Source: Bacteroidales bacterium UBA2632 (lineage in GTDB: Bacteria > Bacteroidota > Bacteroidia > Bacteroidales > Dysgonomonadaceae). From it: DNA of 5,471 nucleotides. Position numbers and translations under genes: made by a program. Positions 1 through 5,471 of this stretch are shown here, piece by piece. Below the pieces are notes generated by a model. The model was not told where the DNA came from. It did no database searches and saw only the letters and a program-made list of their open reading frames with translations. Position 1 is the stretch's first letter. Each line of letters opens with the position of its first letter. The stretch is taken from the NCBI GenBank assembly GCA_002359825.1, contig DENY01000143.1, positions 9,785-15,255 on the forward strand, in the 5' to 3' direction.

Positions 1-390
1 TTAAATGAGAAGGTATCCGGACTTATTCCTGGTATGTACATTAACGGCCATTTGCATACCGATGAAAACTATACGCGGGCACTTCCCAATGATGCCATTG
101 TTGCTGAAGGCACAAAATCATTCATTTTTATATTGGACAAGCAGGCTCTTGAAAAACATGTCGGAGAAGAAAACCATGAGGGGCACGAGCATGGAGATGA
201 AGACGATGATGATGCAGCAGAAAATAAAATGGCATTCAGGATGGTTGAGGTTATCCCTGGTCTGAAAGATGAAGGATATACCGAAATTCGACTGATTAAT
301 CCGTTGCCCGAAAATACACAGGTAGTAATGAATGCGGCATACTATTTATTGGCCGATATGAAAAAGGAAGAAACAGAACACGAACATTAA
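1..390 (+). CDS. RND metal efflux pump periplasmic adaptor (CusB/CzcB-like), C-terminal part
   Basis: This is the last 129 residues of a membrane-fusion (HlyD/CusB-type) adaptor; the reading frame is open from base 1 and its start lies upstream of the window. Such adaptors sit in the periplasm and link an inner-membrane RND pump to an outer-membrane channel. The segment reading V-S-G-L-I-P-G-M-Y followed by A-L-P-N-D-A-I-V is typical of the region entering the C-terminal beta-barrel and membrane-proximal domains of this family. F-I-F-I-L-D then leads into an insertion rich in His, Glu and Asp (157-213), after which F-R-M-V-E-V-I-P-G resumes the fold. The protein ends in E-T-E-H-E-H. The acidic/His insertion is plausibly metal-binding, which fits a divalent-cation pump of the Czc/Cus class, but the exact metal cannot be read from this fragment. 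The PII-like gene starts 13 bases after the stop, so the two are probably in one operon. Confidence 0.85.
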   Translation, partial: LNEKVSGLIPGMYINGHLHTDENYTRALPNDAIVAEGTKSFIFILDKQALEKHVGEENHEGHEHGDEDDDDAAENKMAFRMVEVIPGLKDEGYTEIRLINPLPENTQVVMNAAYYLLADMKKEETEHEH

Positions 391-394
391 AAAT

Positions 395-400
395 AAGGAA
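395..400 (+). promoter_or_regulatory. Ribosome binding site (AAGGAA) of the PII-like gene
   Basis: AAGGAA abuts a tandem ATGATG. The first ATG (401) has no spacer, while the second (404) has about 3-4 bases after the GGA core. The second ATG therefore fits better, and it gives the M-K-E-I-K-A start usual for PII proteins. Both spacings are short. Confidence 0.5.
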
Positions 401-403
401 ATG

Positions 404-733
404 ATGAAAGAAATAAAAGCATTTATAAGACCAAATAAAGTGAACGACATTGTTCAGCATTTAAAAGATGCTGGGTTTGAAAACATGACCATTTCTACTG
501 CAGAAGGGACAGGGAAATTTCAGGATGACAAAGCGTTTGTTTCCCAAAAATTCTCCATAACCGATAGCCCAACGGCAAAAATTGAAATGGTAGTAGCAAA
601 AGAAAAGATAAATACGGTAATAAACATCATTTCGGAATATGGTAAAACATTAAATCCAGGCGATGGATTAATTTATGTCTCCGATGTTGAAAAAGTGTAT
701 CGGGTGAAAACAGGACTGGAAAACGGGTTTTAA
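404..733 (+). CDS. PII-family signalling protein of the metal-pump-associated type (PII-NG-like)
   Basis: A 109-residue protein (110 if the ATG at 401 is used) that aligns by eye along its whole length with GlnB/GlnK-type PII proteins. Residue numbers here count from the ATG at 401. The N-terminus K-E-I-K-A-F-I-R-P is the first beta strand, residues 13-25 the first helix, 34-56 a T-loop region, N-P-G-D-G-L-I-Y-V (85-93) the B-loop, and Y-R-V-K-T-G (100-105) the C-loop carrying the conserved basic residues. The tyrosine uridylylated in classical PII (Tyr51) falls at Phe46 in my alignment, and the canonical T-loop sequence is absent, so GlnD-type modification is unlikely. PII-like genes beside CzcA/CusA-type pumps have been described as a separate group (PII-NG). 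It lies between an RND adaptor and a P1B ATPase, with 12 bases to the latter, so a role in sensing adenine nucleotide or metal to tune export is inferred rather than shown. The same T-loop-to-C-terminus block recurs in the gene at 3255-3623. Confidence 0.8.
   Translation: MKEIKAFIRPNKVNDIVQHLKDAGFENMTISTAEGTGKFQDDKAFVSQKFSITDSPTAKIEMVVAKEKINTVINIISEYGKTLNPGDGLIYVSDVEKVYRVKTGLENGF
479..724 (+). repeat. Diverged direct repeat, copy 1 (PII T-loop to C-terminus)
   Basis: These 82 codons align without gaps to 3366-3611. By hand count 54 of 82 residues and about 171 of 246 bases are identical. Many differences are at third codon positions or are conservative, which indicates an old duplication maintained as protein. 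The repeat does not extend upstream: the first 25 codons of the PII gene have no counterpart at the second site. Confidence 0.85.
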
Positions 734-745
734 TATTTAAAGAAT

Positions 746-3250
746 ATGAAAAAACTAAAAATAGAAATACCACTCATTTTGCCCGAAGTGCCAAACGAAA
801 AAGACCAATGCGTTCAGGAGCTTATCTCACTGCTTCAGGAGCAAAAGGGTCTGGAAAAAGTCCATGTTTTAGAAGCTGCAGATAAGGGCGTGCCCCAACT
901 CTGTTTTCACTATAACCCGGAACTGATTTCCATTGACCGCGTACGTTCAATAGCCCGACTAACTGGTGCGTCCATTACCGAAAAAATCGCACACAAGCTC
1001 ATCGAAGTAGAAGGCATCCGCCATTCTCGCCAAGCGCGCAGTATCGAGCGCAATCTTAGCGACTTAAACGGTATGATTGAAGCATCGGTTTCTGCTTCGG
1101 GAATGGTACGTGTTGAATTCGATAGAAGTCAGCTTGATGAAGCGACAATTATTAAAGCTTTGCAAAAAGAAGGCCTCGACATACCGGATACTGCCGTAAA
1201 TGCCGAAAAATATCTACGCAGCATCAAAGAAACAGAGAAGCCGCAGAAAGACCAAAAGTCTGAAAAGAAGCCTGAACATGAAGAAGGTGATGTAGAACAT
1301 GAATATGCCCATGGCGGCCTTTTTGGCAAAAATACGGAGTTGATTTTCTCTATCCTTTCGGGAATATTGCTGGCTATTGGTTTTGGCTTCTCTTTCGTGG
1401 ATGCTCTCCCCTCGTGGGTAAGCCTGTCGCTGTACATCGGGGCTTATTTCTTTGGTGGTTTCTACACCACCAAAGAAGCAGTCGAAACCGTATTTAAAGG
1501 TGGATTTGAAATTGACTTTTTGATGCTCGTTGCCGCCATTGGTGCGGCTATTTTGGGCGCATGGTCCGAAGGTGCTTTGTTGTTGTTTCTCTTCAGCATG
1601 GGGCATGCACTCGAACATTATGCCATGAACAAAGCCCGTAAATCTATTGCTGCTTTGGCCAAACTCGCCCCCAAAACTGCGTTACGAAAGAAGAACGGGA
1701 AAACAGAAGAGATAGGCATAGAAAAATTGAGTGTCGGCGACATCATCGTCGTGAAGCCCAACACTAAAATTCCGTCCGATGGGGTTGTGGTTAGCGGCAA
1801 AAGTAGCGTGAACCAGGCACCAATAACGGGCGAAAGTGTACCCGTGGATAAAATGCCGGTGGAGGACCAAGAAAAAGACTATTACAACGAAAAAGACATC
1901 AGTGATGAAAACAGGGTTTTTTCGGGCACAATCAATGGCAACAACACATTAGAAGTTAAAGTCATTAAGGAAGCCAAAGATTCTACCCTCTCCCGTTTGG
2001 TAAAGCTTGTGAATGAAGCTCAAACGCAGAAATCGCCCACCCAGCGGTTTACCGACAAGTTCGAGAAATACTTTGTGCCTTCCGTTTTGGGATTGGTGGT
2101 GTTATTGCTCGGGGCTTTTTTGGTTATTGATGAAAATTTTAGCGACAGCTTTTACAGGGCCATGGCCGTTCTGGTAGCCGCCAGTCCTTGTGCGCTAGCC
2201 ATCTCCACGCCGAGTGCCGTACTGAGTGGGGTGGCCAGGGCTGCCAAAAGCGGGGTGCTTATCAAAGGCGGGCGGCCGTTGGAAGACCTAGGTGTTTTAA
2301 CCGCCCTGGCATTCGATAAAACCGGGACTCTGACTGAAGGCAAACCAAAACTCACTAAAGTAATTCCGCTGAACAATACCGATGAGAATGAATTGCTGAA
2401 AATGGCAATTGCCGTAGAAAACCTAAGCGACCACCCCTTGGCAAAGGCGGTGGTCAGGGACGGCAAAAAGCGTTTGGAAGGAGATAGTATTCCCGAGGCC
2501 ACTGATTTGGAAGCCGTTTTGGGAAAAGGCATAAAAGCAACGCTGGGAAATGATAAAGTATATATAGGCAATTTGGAACTGTATGAAGCCCTCGATGATA
2601 AAAAACCTTCAAAAAAGATTGTAGATGAAATAAAAGCCCTTGAAGCTGGAGGGAATACCACCATGCTAATTCGCCGGAACAGCGATTATGTGGGCATCAT
2701 CGCCTTAATGGACACCCCGAGGGCAGAAGCAAAAAGCACGTTAGAACAATTAAAGAAAATCGGAATCAAACGGATGGTCATGCTCACGGGCGACAACCAG
2801 AAAGTGGCCGATGCCGTGGCCAAAGAAATAGGCTTGACCGATGCCTGGGGCAGCCTGTTGCCAGAGGAAAAAGTAGATGCCATAAAGAAACTACAAAAGC
2901 AGGAATCGAAGGTGGCAATGGTAGGCGATGGCGTGAACGATGCCCCCGCAATGGCCAACAGCACCGTGGGCATAGCCATGGGCGCGGCCGGTTCTGATGT
3001 GGCACTCGAAACCGCTGATATTGCCCTGATGGGCGACAAACTTGAAACCCTTCCATTTGCTATTGGACTGAGCAGAAAGGCAAAAGGTATAATAAAACAG
3101 AACCTTTGGATTAGCCTGGGTGTCGTAGCTCTACTTATTCCTGCAACCATCCTTGGCCTAGCCAGCATCGGTATTGCCGTGCTCATTCACGAAGGTTCAA
3201 CCCTTGTTGTGGTATTTAATGCACTAAGGTTGTTGGCGTACAAAAAGTAA
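746..3250 (+). CDS. Heavy-metal-translocating P1B-type ATPase, P1B-4-like (SPC / HEGST)
   Basis: A complete 834-residue inner-membrane pump that would use ATP to export divalent metal from the cytosol. Two N-terminal HMA-like domains (about 3-75 and 86-146) have the usual strand-helix pattern but no C-x-x-C: the first keeps only Cys22, the second has H-S-R-Q-A at the metal loop. A charged linker with His178, His185 and His189 follows. Membrane helices start near 199; others lie near 225-243, 258-275 and 277-291. The actuator T-G-E-S is at 361-364, followed by a roughly 18-residue acidic segment (373-390). The transmembrane motif is S-P-C (480-482), the phosphorylated Asp is 524 in D-K-T-G-T-L-T, the nucleotide-domain S-D-H-P is at 561-564, T-G-D-N at 681-684, G-D-G-V-N-D at 727-732 and H-E-G-S-T at 815-819. 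S-P-C together with H-E-G-[GS]-T is the known hallmark of P1B-4 (CoaT-type; Co, Zn, Fe and sometimes Cd or Ni). The exact substrate is not determinable. The start at 746 has only a weak AAAGAA upstream. It is probably co-transcribed with the PII-like gene, and its central and 3' parts include very G+C-rich stretches. Confidence 0.92.
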   Translation: MKKLKIEIPLILPEVPNEKDQCVQELISLLQEQKGLEKVHVLEAADKGVPQLCFHYNPELISIDRVRSIARLTGASITEKIAHKLIEVEGIRHSRQARSIERNLSDLNGMIEASVSASGMVRVEFDRSQLDEATIIKALQKEGLDIPDTAVNAEKYLRSIKETEKPQKDQKSEKKPEHEEGDVEHEYAHGGLFGKNTELIFSILSGILLAIGFGFSFVDALPSWVSLSLYIGAYFFGGFYTTKEAVETVFKGGFEIDFLMLVAAIGAAILGAWSEGALLLFLFSMGHALEHYAMNKARKSIAALAKLAPKTALRKKNGKTEEIGIEKLSVGDIIVVKPNTKIPSDGVVVSGKSSVNQAPITGESVPVDKMPVEDQEKDYYNEKDISDENRVFSGTINGNNTLEVKVIKEAKDSTLSRLVKLVNEAQTQKSPTQRFTDKFEKYFVPSVLGLVVLLLGAFLVIDENFSDSFYRAMAVLVAASPCALAISTPSAVLSGVARAAKSGVLIKGGRPLEDLGVLTALAFDKTGTLTEGKPKLTKVIPLNNTDENELLKMAIAVENLSDHPLAKAVVRDGKKRLEGDSIPEATDLEAVLGKGIKATLGNDKVYIGNLELYEALDDKKPSKKIVDEIKALEAGGNTTMLIRRNSDYVGIIALMDTPRAEAKSTLEQLKKIGIKRMVMLTGDNQKVADAVAKEIGLTDAWGSLLPEEKVDAIKKLQKQESKVAMVGDGVNDAPAMANSTVGIAMGAAGSDVALETADIALMGDKLETLPFAIGLSRKAKGIIKQNLWISLGVVALLIPATILGLASIGIAVLIHEGSTLVVVFNALRLLAYKK

Positions 3251-3254
3251 TCAT

Positions 3255-3623
3255 ATGCTAAAATGTTCATTTCACATTCCCAAAATGGATTGTCCTTCCG
3301 AGGAAGCCCATATCAGAATGAAACTCGAAAGGCTTTCCCACATTAAAAATTTGGTGTTCGATATTGAGAACATTACACTCTCCTCGGCAGAAGGCACAGG
3401 GAAACTGCAAGATGAAAAAGCATTTGTTTCGCAGATATTTTCTGTTACCGATAGTGAGATTGCGAAACTTGAGAATGTAGCAGAAAATAAAGATGTTGAT
3501 ACTATTTGTACTATAATCTGTGAATACGGATGTACACTAAATCCGGACGATGGCCTAATCTATATTTCCGATATTGAAAAGGGGTACCGTGTGAAAATGG
3601 GTTTGGAAAACGAAGAAAAATAA
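3255..3623 (+). CDS. Chimeric small protein: HMA-like N-terminus fused to PII-like C-terminus
   Basis: A 122-residue protein made of two recognisable parts. Residues 1-37 (M-L-K-C-S-F-H-I-P-K-M-D-C-P-S-E-E, a helix, then K-N-L-V-F-D-I) match the first strand, metal loop, helix and second strand of small Bacteroidota HMA proteins found with metal pumps; the loop is M-D-C-P-S-E rather than M-x-C-x-x-C. From about residue 38 the sequence switches to the PII-like protein at 404-733, aligning without gaps to its end (T-loop A-E-G-T-G-K, F57 in place of the uridylylated Tyr, B-loop N-P-D-D-G, C-loop Y-R-V-K-M-G). Cysteines 85, 89 and 93, absent from the paralogue, would lie along one helix face. 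It begins 4 bases after the ATPase stop with no clear ribosome binding site, suggesting translational coupling. The function is unknown; a cytosolic metal sensor or modulator for a neighbouring ATPase is an inference. The open frame and conservative changes argue against a dead gene, but a recombinational relic cannot be excluded. Confidence 0.75.
   Translation: MLKCSFHIPKMDCPSEEAHIRMKLERLSHIKNLVFDIENITLSSAEGTGKLQDEKAFVSQIFSVTDSEIAKLENVAENKDVDTICTIICEYGCTLNPDDGLIYISDIEKGYRVKMGLENEEK
3366..3611 (+). repeat. Diverged direct repeat, copy 2 (PII T-loop to C-terminus)
   Basis: This is the counterpart of 479-724, about 70% identical in bases and 66% in residues with no indel. Homology starts abruptly at the codons for E-N-x-T-[IL]-S, just after the HMA-like part of the host gene, and ends near the C-terminus (G-L-E-N). 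It marks the PII-derived portion of the chimeric gene. Confidence 0.85.
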
Positions 3624-3626
3624 TCG

Positions 3627-3656
3627 TTTGATAAACGGCAGATTGGTATAGATGTG
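3627..3656 (+). promoter_or_regulatory. Weak Bacteroidota-type promoter candidate
   Basis: TTTG at 3627-3630 is followed after 18 bases by TAGATGTG (3649-3656), which matches the Bacteroidota -7 consensus TAnnTTTG at five of six defined positions. It would place a start about 50 bases before the second ATPase gene. It overlaps the hairpin at 3633-3674, and short matches of this kind are common in A/T-rich DNA, so this is only a suggestion. Confidence 0.22.
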
Positions 3657-3674
3657 TGGCAAACTGCTGTTTTT
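3633..3674 (+). terminator. Candidate hairpin with T-tract between the chimera and second ATPase
   Basis: AAACGGCAG (3633-3641) can pair with CTGCTGTTT (3664-3672) in a 9-bp stem with one G-T wobble, and the run of five T at 3670-3674 ends it. The 22-base loop could be shortened by an inner TTG/CAA pairing (3643-3645 with 3660-3662). This could be a modest intrinsic terminator or an attenuator reducing transcription into the second ATPase. The long loop, the stem's low G+C and the T-tract overlapping the stem make it weak. Confidence 0.35.
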
Positions 3675-3709
3675 CACGTTTGTGGTAAAACGAGATAATT
3701 TGTAAAAAC

Positions 3710-3714
3710 AAGGG
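3710..3714 (+). promoter_or_regulatory. AAGGG abutting the second ATPase start codon
   Basis: A Shine-Dalgarno-like AAGGG directly touches the ATG at 3715, leaving no spacer, so it is unlikely to work in the usual way. The start is still fixed by context: an in-frame TAA lies at 3703-3705, no alternative start codon lies between it and 3715, and the next ATG (3739) would remove the first strand of the HMA domain. Initiation with little Shine-Dalgarno dependence is usual in Bacteroidota. Confidence 0.35.
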
Positions 3715-5471
3715 ATGAAAAAATATAAATTAAAAAATATGGACTGCGCGTCCTGCGCTGCAAAAATTGAAGGTAGTCTGACAAGACTTGATGAAGTAAA
3801 ATTTGTGAGCGTCAATTTCGCGACTTCTTCAATGACCATAGATACGAATGACTTTGAAAAGATCAAAAGTAAAATAAAAGAGATAGAACCGGACGTTGAA
3901 GTAGAAGATAATGATAAAGAGAAATCATTGGTTTCAACAAGTGAACTTTCCGAAAACAAATGGACAATAATTAAAGCGGTATCAGGTATTCTTCTTTTAC
4001 TTATCGGGTTGATATTCGAAGAAGAGCTTCACGATACACCTTTCCACATCGCTGAATATGTAGTATTTGTCACAGCCTATTTGGTTGTGGGATGGAAAGT
4101 CCTTGCAGCGGCAATAAAAAACATCATTAGAGGTCAGGTTTTTAACGAACATTTTTTAATGACTATTGCTACTCTGGGGGCATTTGCCATACATGAAATG
4201 CCCGAAGCAGTAGCGGTAATGTTGTTTTATGTTGTTGGTGAACTGTTCCAGGATATTGCGGTAAACCGTTCCCGCAGGTCAATAAAATCGCTTCTTGAAA
4301 TTAAACCTGATTCTGCGAACCTTAAGGATAACGGGGGTATAATAAAGGTTTCGCCGGAAGATGTGAATCCAGGAGACGAGATAGTTATTAGAGCCGGCGA
4401 AAAAATTCCGCTGGACGGCTTGGTAACCGATGGATGTTCCTTTGTTGATACTTCTGCACTCACAGGGGAAAGTGTCCCTCGAAAAATAAAACCAAACGAT
4501 GAAGTTTTAGCGGGCATGATAAATCAAACTGGTTTAATCACTGTTAAAGTTACTAGGATTTTTGGTGAATCTTCCATATCGAAAATCCTTGAGATGGTTG
4601 AAAATGCTACATCAAAAAAAGCAGAAACTGAAAAGTTCATTACCACTTTTGCGAAATATTATACGCCAGTAGTAGTTTTTGGTGCCCTTCTGATTGCTGT
4701 TATGCCCCCTCTTTTAATAAGTGGCGCAACTTTTAGCGATTGGATTTACCGTGCATTGGTTGTGTTGGTTATTTCTTGTCCATGTGCTTTGGTTATCAGT
4801 ATCCCCTTGGGTTATTTTGGTGGTATCGGCGGAGCTTCTCGAAGAGGTATTTTAGTGAAAGGCTCTAACTTTTTGGATGCGTTAACACAAGTCAAGACTG
4901 TGGTATTTGATAAAACAGGTACATTAACCAAAGGCGAATTCAAGGTTTCGGAAATTGTGACTTCAAACGGTTTTGATGAAAATACAATTCTTGAATACGC
5001 TGCTTACGCCGAGTATAATTCAAATCATCCGATTGCTAAATCGATACTCGAATCCTATAATCGGGATTTTGACAATTCGAGAATCGGCAAGGTCGAAGAA
5101 ATACCCGGGCACGGAGTTAAAGCATACATCGATAATAAAGTAGTATTTGCGGGGAATGACAAACTCCTTCATAAGGGAAATATTGAGCATGAAAAATGTG
5201 AAATAGAAGGAACCGTTGTCCATGTAGTTATCGATAAAAAATATGCGGGCTATATTGTTATTTCGGACAATTTGAAAGACGATTCCATAGTAGCAATTAA
5301 ACGTTTAAATAAGAAAGGCATAAAAACAGTAATGCTTACAGGTGACAACCAATTTGCAGCAGGTACATTTGCCCGAAAACTGGGAATTAAAGAATATTAC
5401 GCCGGGCTGTTACCTGAAAATAAAGTTGAGCATATAGAAAGGCTGCTAAATAAGTACGGCAAGGTTGCTTT
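3715..5471 (+). CDS. Heavy-metal-translocating P1B-type ATPase (CPC, P1B-2-like), 3' end outside window
   Basis: The first 585 codons of a metal-export ATPase, open to the window edge without a stop. The N-terminal HMA domain (1-65) has the intact metal loop M-D-C-A-S-C (Cys11, Cys14). A short acidic/lysine linker follows, then hydrophobic helices at about 83-101, 113-135, 147-163 and 164-178. The actuator T-G-E-S is at 250-253, the transmembrane C-P-C at 355-357, the phosphorylated Asp 399 in D-K-T-G-T-L-T, N-H-P at 437-439 and T-G-D-N at 542-545. The C-terminal G-D-G-x-N-D and last membrane helices, which decide the subclass, are missing. C-P-C with a single C-x-x-C HMA and overall similarity to CadA/ZntA point to Zn/Cd/Pb export, though Cu-type P1B-1 cannot be ruled out without the last helices. 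It differs clearly from the SPC-type ATPase upstream, so the two probably handle different metals. It begins 91 bases after the chimeric gene, and the sampled stretches are much A/T-richer than the first ATPase. Confidence 0.9.
   Translation, partial: MKKYKLKNMDCASCAAKIEGSLTRLDEVKFVSVNFATSSMTIDTNDFEKIKSKIKEIEPDVEVEDNDKEKSLVSTSELSENKWTIIKAVSGILLLLIGLIFEEELHDTPFHIAEYVVFVTAYLVVGWKVLAAAIKNIIRGQVFNEHFLMTIATLGAFAIHEMPEAVAVMLFYVVGELFQDIAVNRSRRSIKSLLEIKPDSANLKDNGGIIKVSPEDVNPGDEIVIRAGEKIPLDGLVTDGCSFVDTSALTGESVPRKIKPNDEVLAGMINQTGLITVKVTRIFGESSISKILEMVENATSKKAETEKFITTFAKYYTPVVVFGALLIAVMPPLLISGATFSDWIYRALVVLVISCPCALVISIPLGYFGGIGGASRRGILVKGSNFLDALTQVKTVVFDKTGTLTKGEFKVSEIVTSNGFDENTILEYAAYAEYNSNHPIAKSILESYNRDFDNSRIGKVEEIPGHGVKAYIDNKVVFAGNDKLLHKGNIEHEKCEIEGTVVHVVIDKKYAGYIVISDNLKDDSIVAIKRLNKKGIKTVMLTGDNQFAAGTFARKLGIKEYYAGLLPENKVEHIERLLNKYGKVA

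Noticed and set aside
5..265. 86-codon + strand frame at the window start
   Set aside because: It overlaps the adaptor gene in another frame; the adaptor frame has recognisable family sequence and this one does not.
1214..1618. 134-codon open frame on the - strand inside the first ATPase
   Set aside because: It lies entirely opposite a clearly conserved gene, has no recognisable domain, and its composition reflects the complement of membrane-helix codons.
2152..3186. Long - strand open frames (2152-2664 and 2686-3186) opposite the ATPase
   Set aside because: They are antisense shadows of the G+C-rich catalytic region (D-K-T-G-T through G-D-G-V-N-D). The protein sequences are low-complexity Ser/Ala-rich with no family resemblance.
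3255..3623. The hybrid as a simple misassembly of the upstream PII gene
   Set aside because: The PII part differs from the upstream copy at about 30% of bases, often at silent positions, so it cannot be a collapsed or duplicated copy of that sequence; read mapping would still be useful.
3679..3702. TTTG (3679-3682) plus TAATTTG (3696-3702) as a promoter for the second ATPase
   Set aside because: The -7 element is one base short of TAnnTTTG and the spacing of 13 bases is too short for the Bacteroidota consensus.
3555..3959. - strand open frame spanning the intergenic gap and both flanking genes
   Set aside because: It overlaps the ends of two supported + strand genes, is Ser/Phe-rich without a domain, and has no ribosome binding site or partner that would support it.
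1..5471. CRISPR array, tRNA/rRNA, insertion sequence or inverted-repeat ends
   Set aside because: I saw no regularly spaced repeats, RNA-gene-like segments, transposase fragments or terminal inverted repeats; the only long repeat is the diverged PII segment.

Overview
The window looks like part of a heavy-metal resistance island from a member of the Bacteroidota (Bacteroidetes). This is an inference from gene content (an RND-pump adaptor with a His/Asp-rich insertion, a small metal-associated PII-like protein, and small HMA proteins of the M-D-C-P-S-E-E type), from weak or badly spaced Shine-Dalgarno sequences, and from A/T-leaning codon use. All genes are on the + strand.

Layout. Positions 1-390 hold the C-terminal end of a CusB/CzcB-type periplasmic adaptor of an RND metal efflux pump. 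Positions 404-733 encode a small PII-family protein of the kind found beside metal pumps (PII-NG-like), without the uridylylation tyrosine. Positions 746-3250 encode a complete P1B-type metal ATPase with the S-P-C / H-E-G-S-T signature of the P1B-4 (Co/Zn/Fe-type) class and two N-terminal HMA-like domains that lack C-x-x-C. Positions 3255-3623 encode a 122-residue chimera: its first ~37 residues resemble a small metallochaperone-like HMA protein, and the rest is a gapless paralogue (54 of 82 residues identical) of the PII-like protein at 404-733. A 91-base gap follows, with a candidate hairpin/T-tract and a weak promoter-like pair. From 3715 to the window edge runs a second, different P1B ATPase with an intact C-A-S-C HMA domain and a C-P-C transmembrane motif (P1B-2, Zn/Cd/Pb-type or a close relative), cut off before its GDGxND motif.

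How the genes may work together (inference). The RND system would move metal from the periplasm or membrane out of the cell, while the two ATPases move cytosolic metal into the periplasm. Each ATPase is directly preceded by a PII-type gene, the second being the HMA/PII hybrid. That suggests these small proteins sense metal, nucleotide or both and adjust the adjacent pump. The hybrid is the most unusual object here. It joins parts of two ferredoxin-like folds, carries an HMA-type metal loop (Cys13), and has gained three cysteines spaced i, i+4, i+8 in its PII half. The genes from 1 to 3623 are tightly packed and probably co-transcribed. The second ATPase may be read through or have its own promoter. 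The first ATPase contains long G+C-rich stretches not seen in the second, so the cluster is probably a mosaic.
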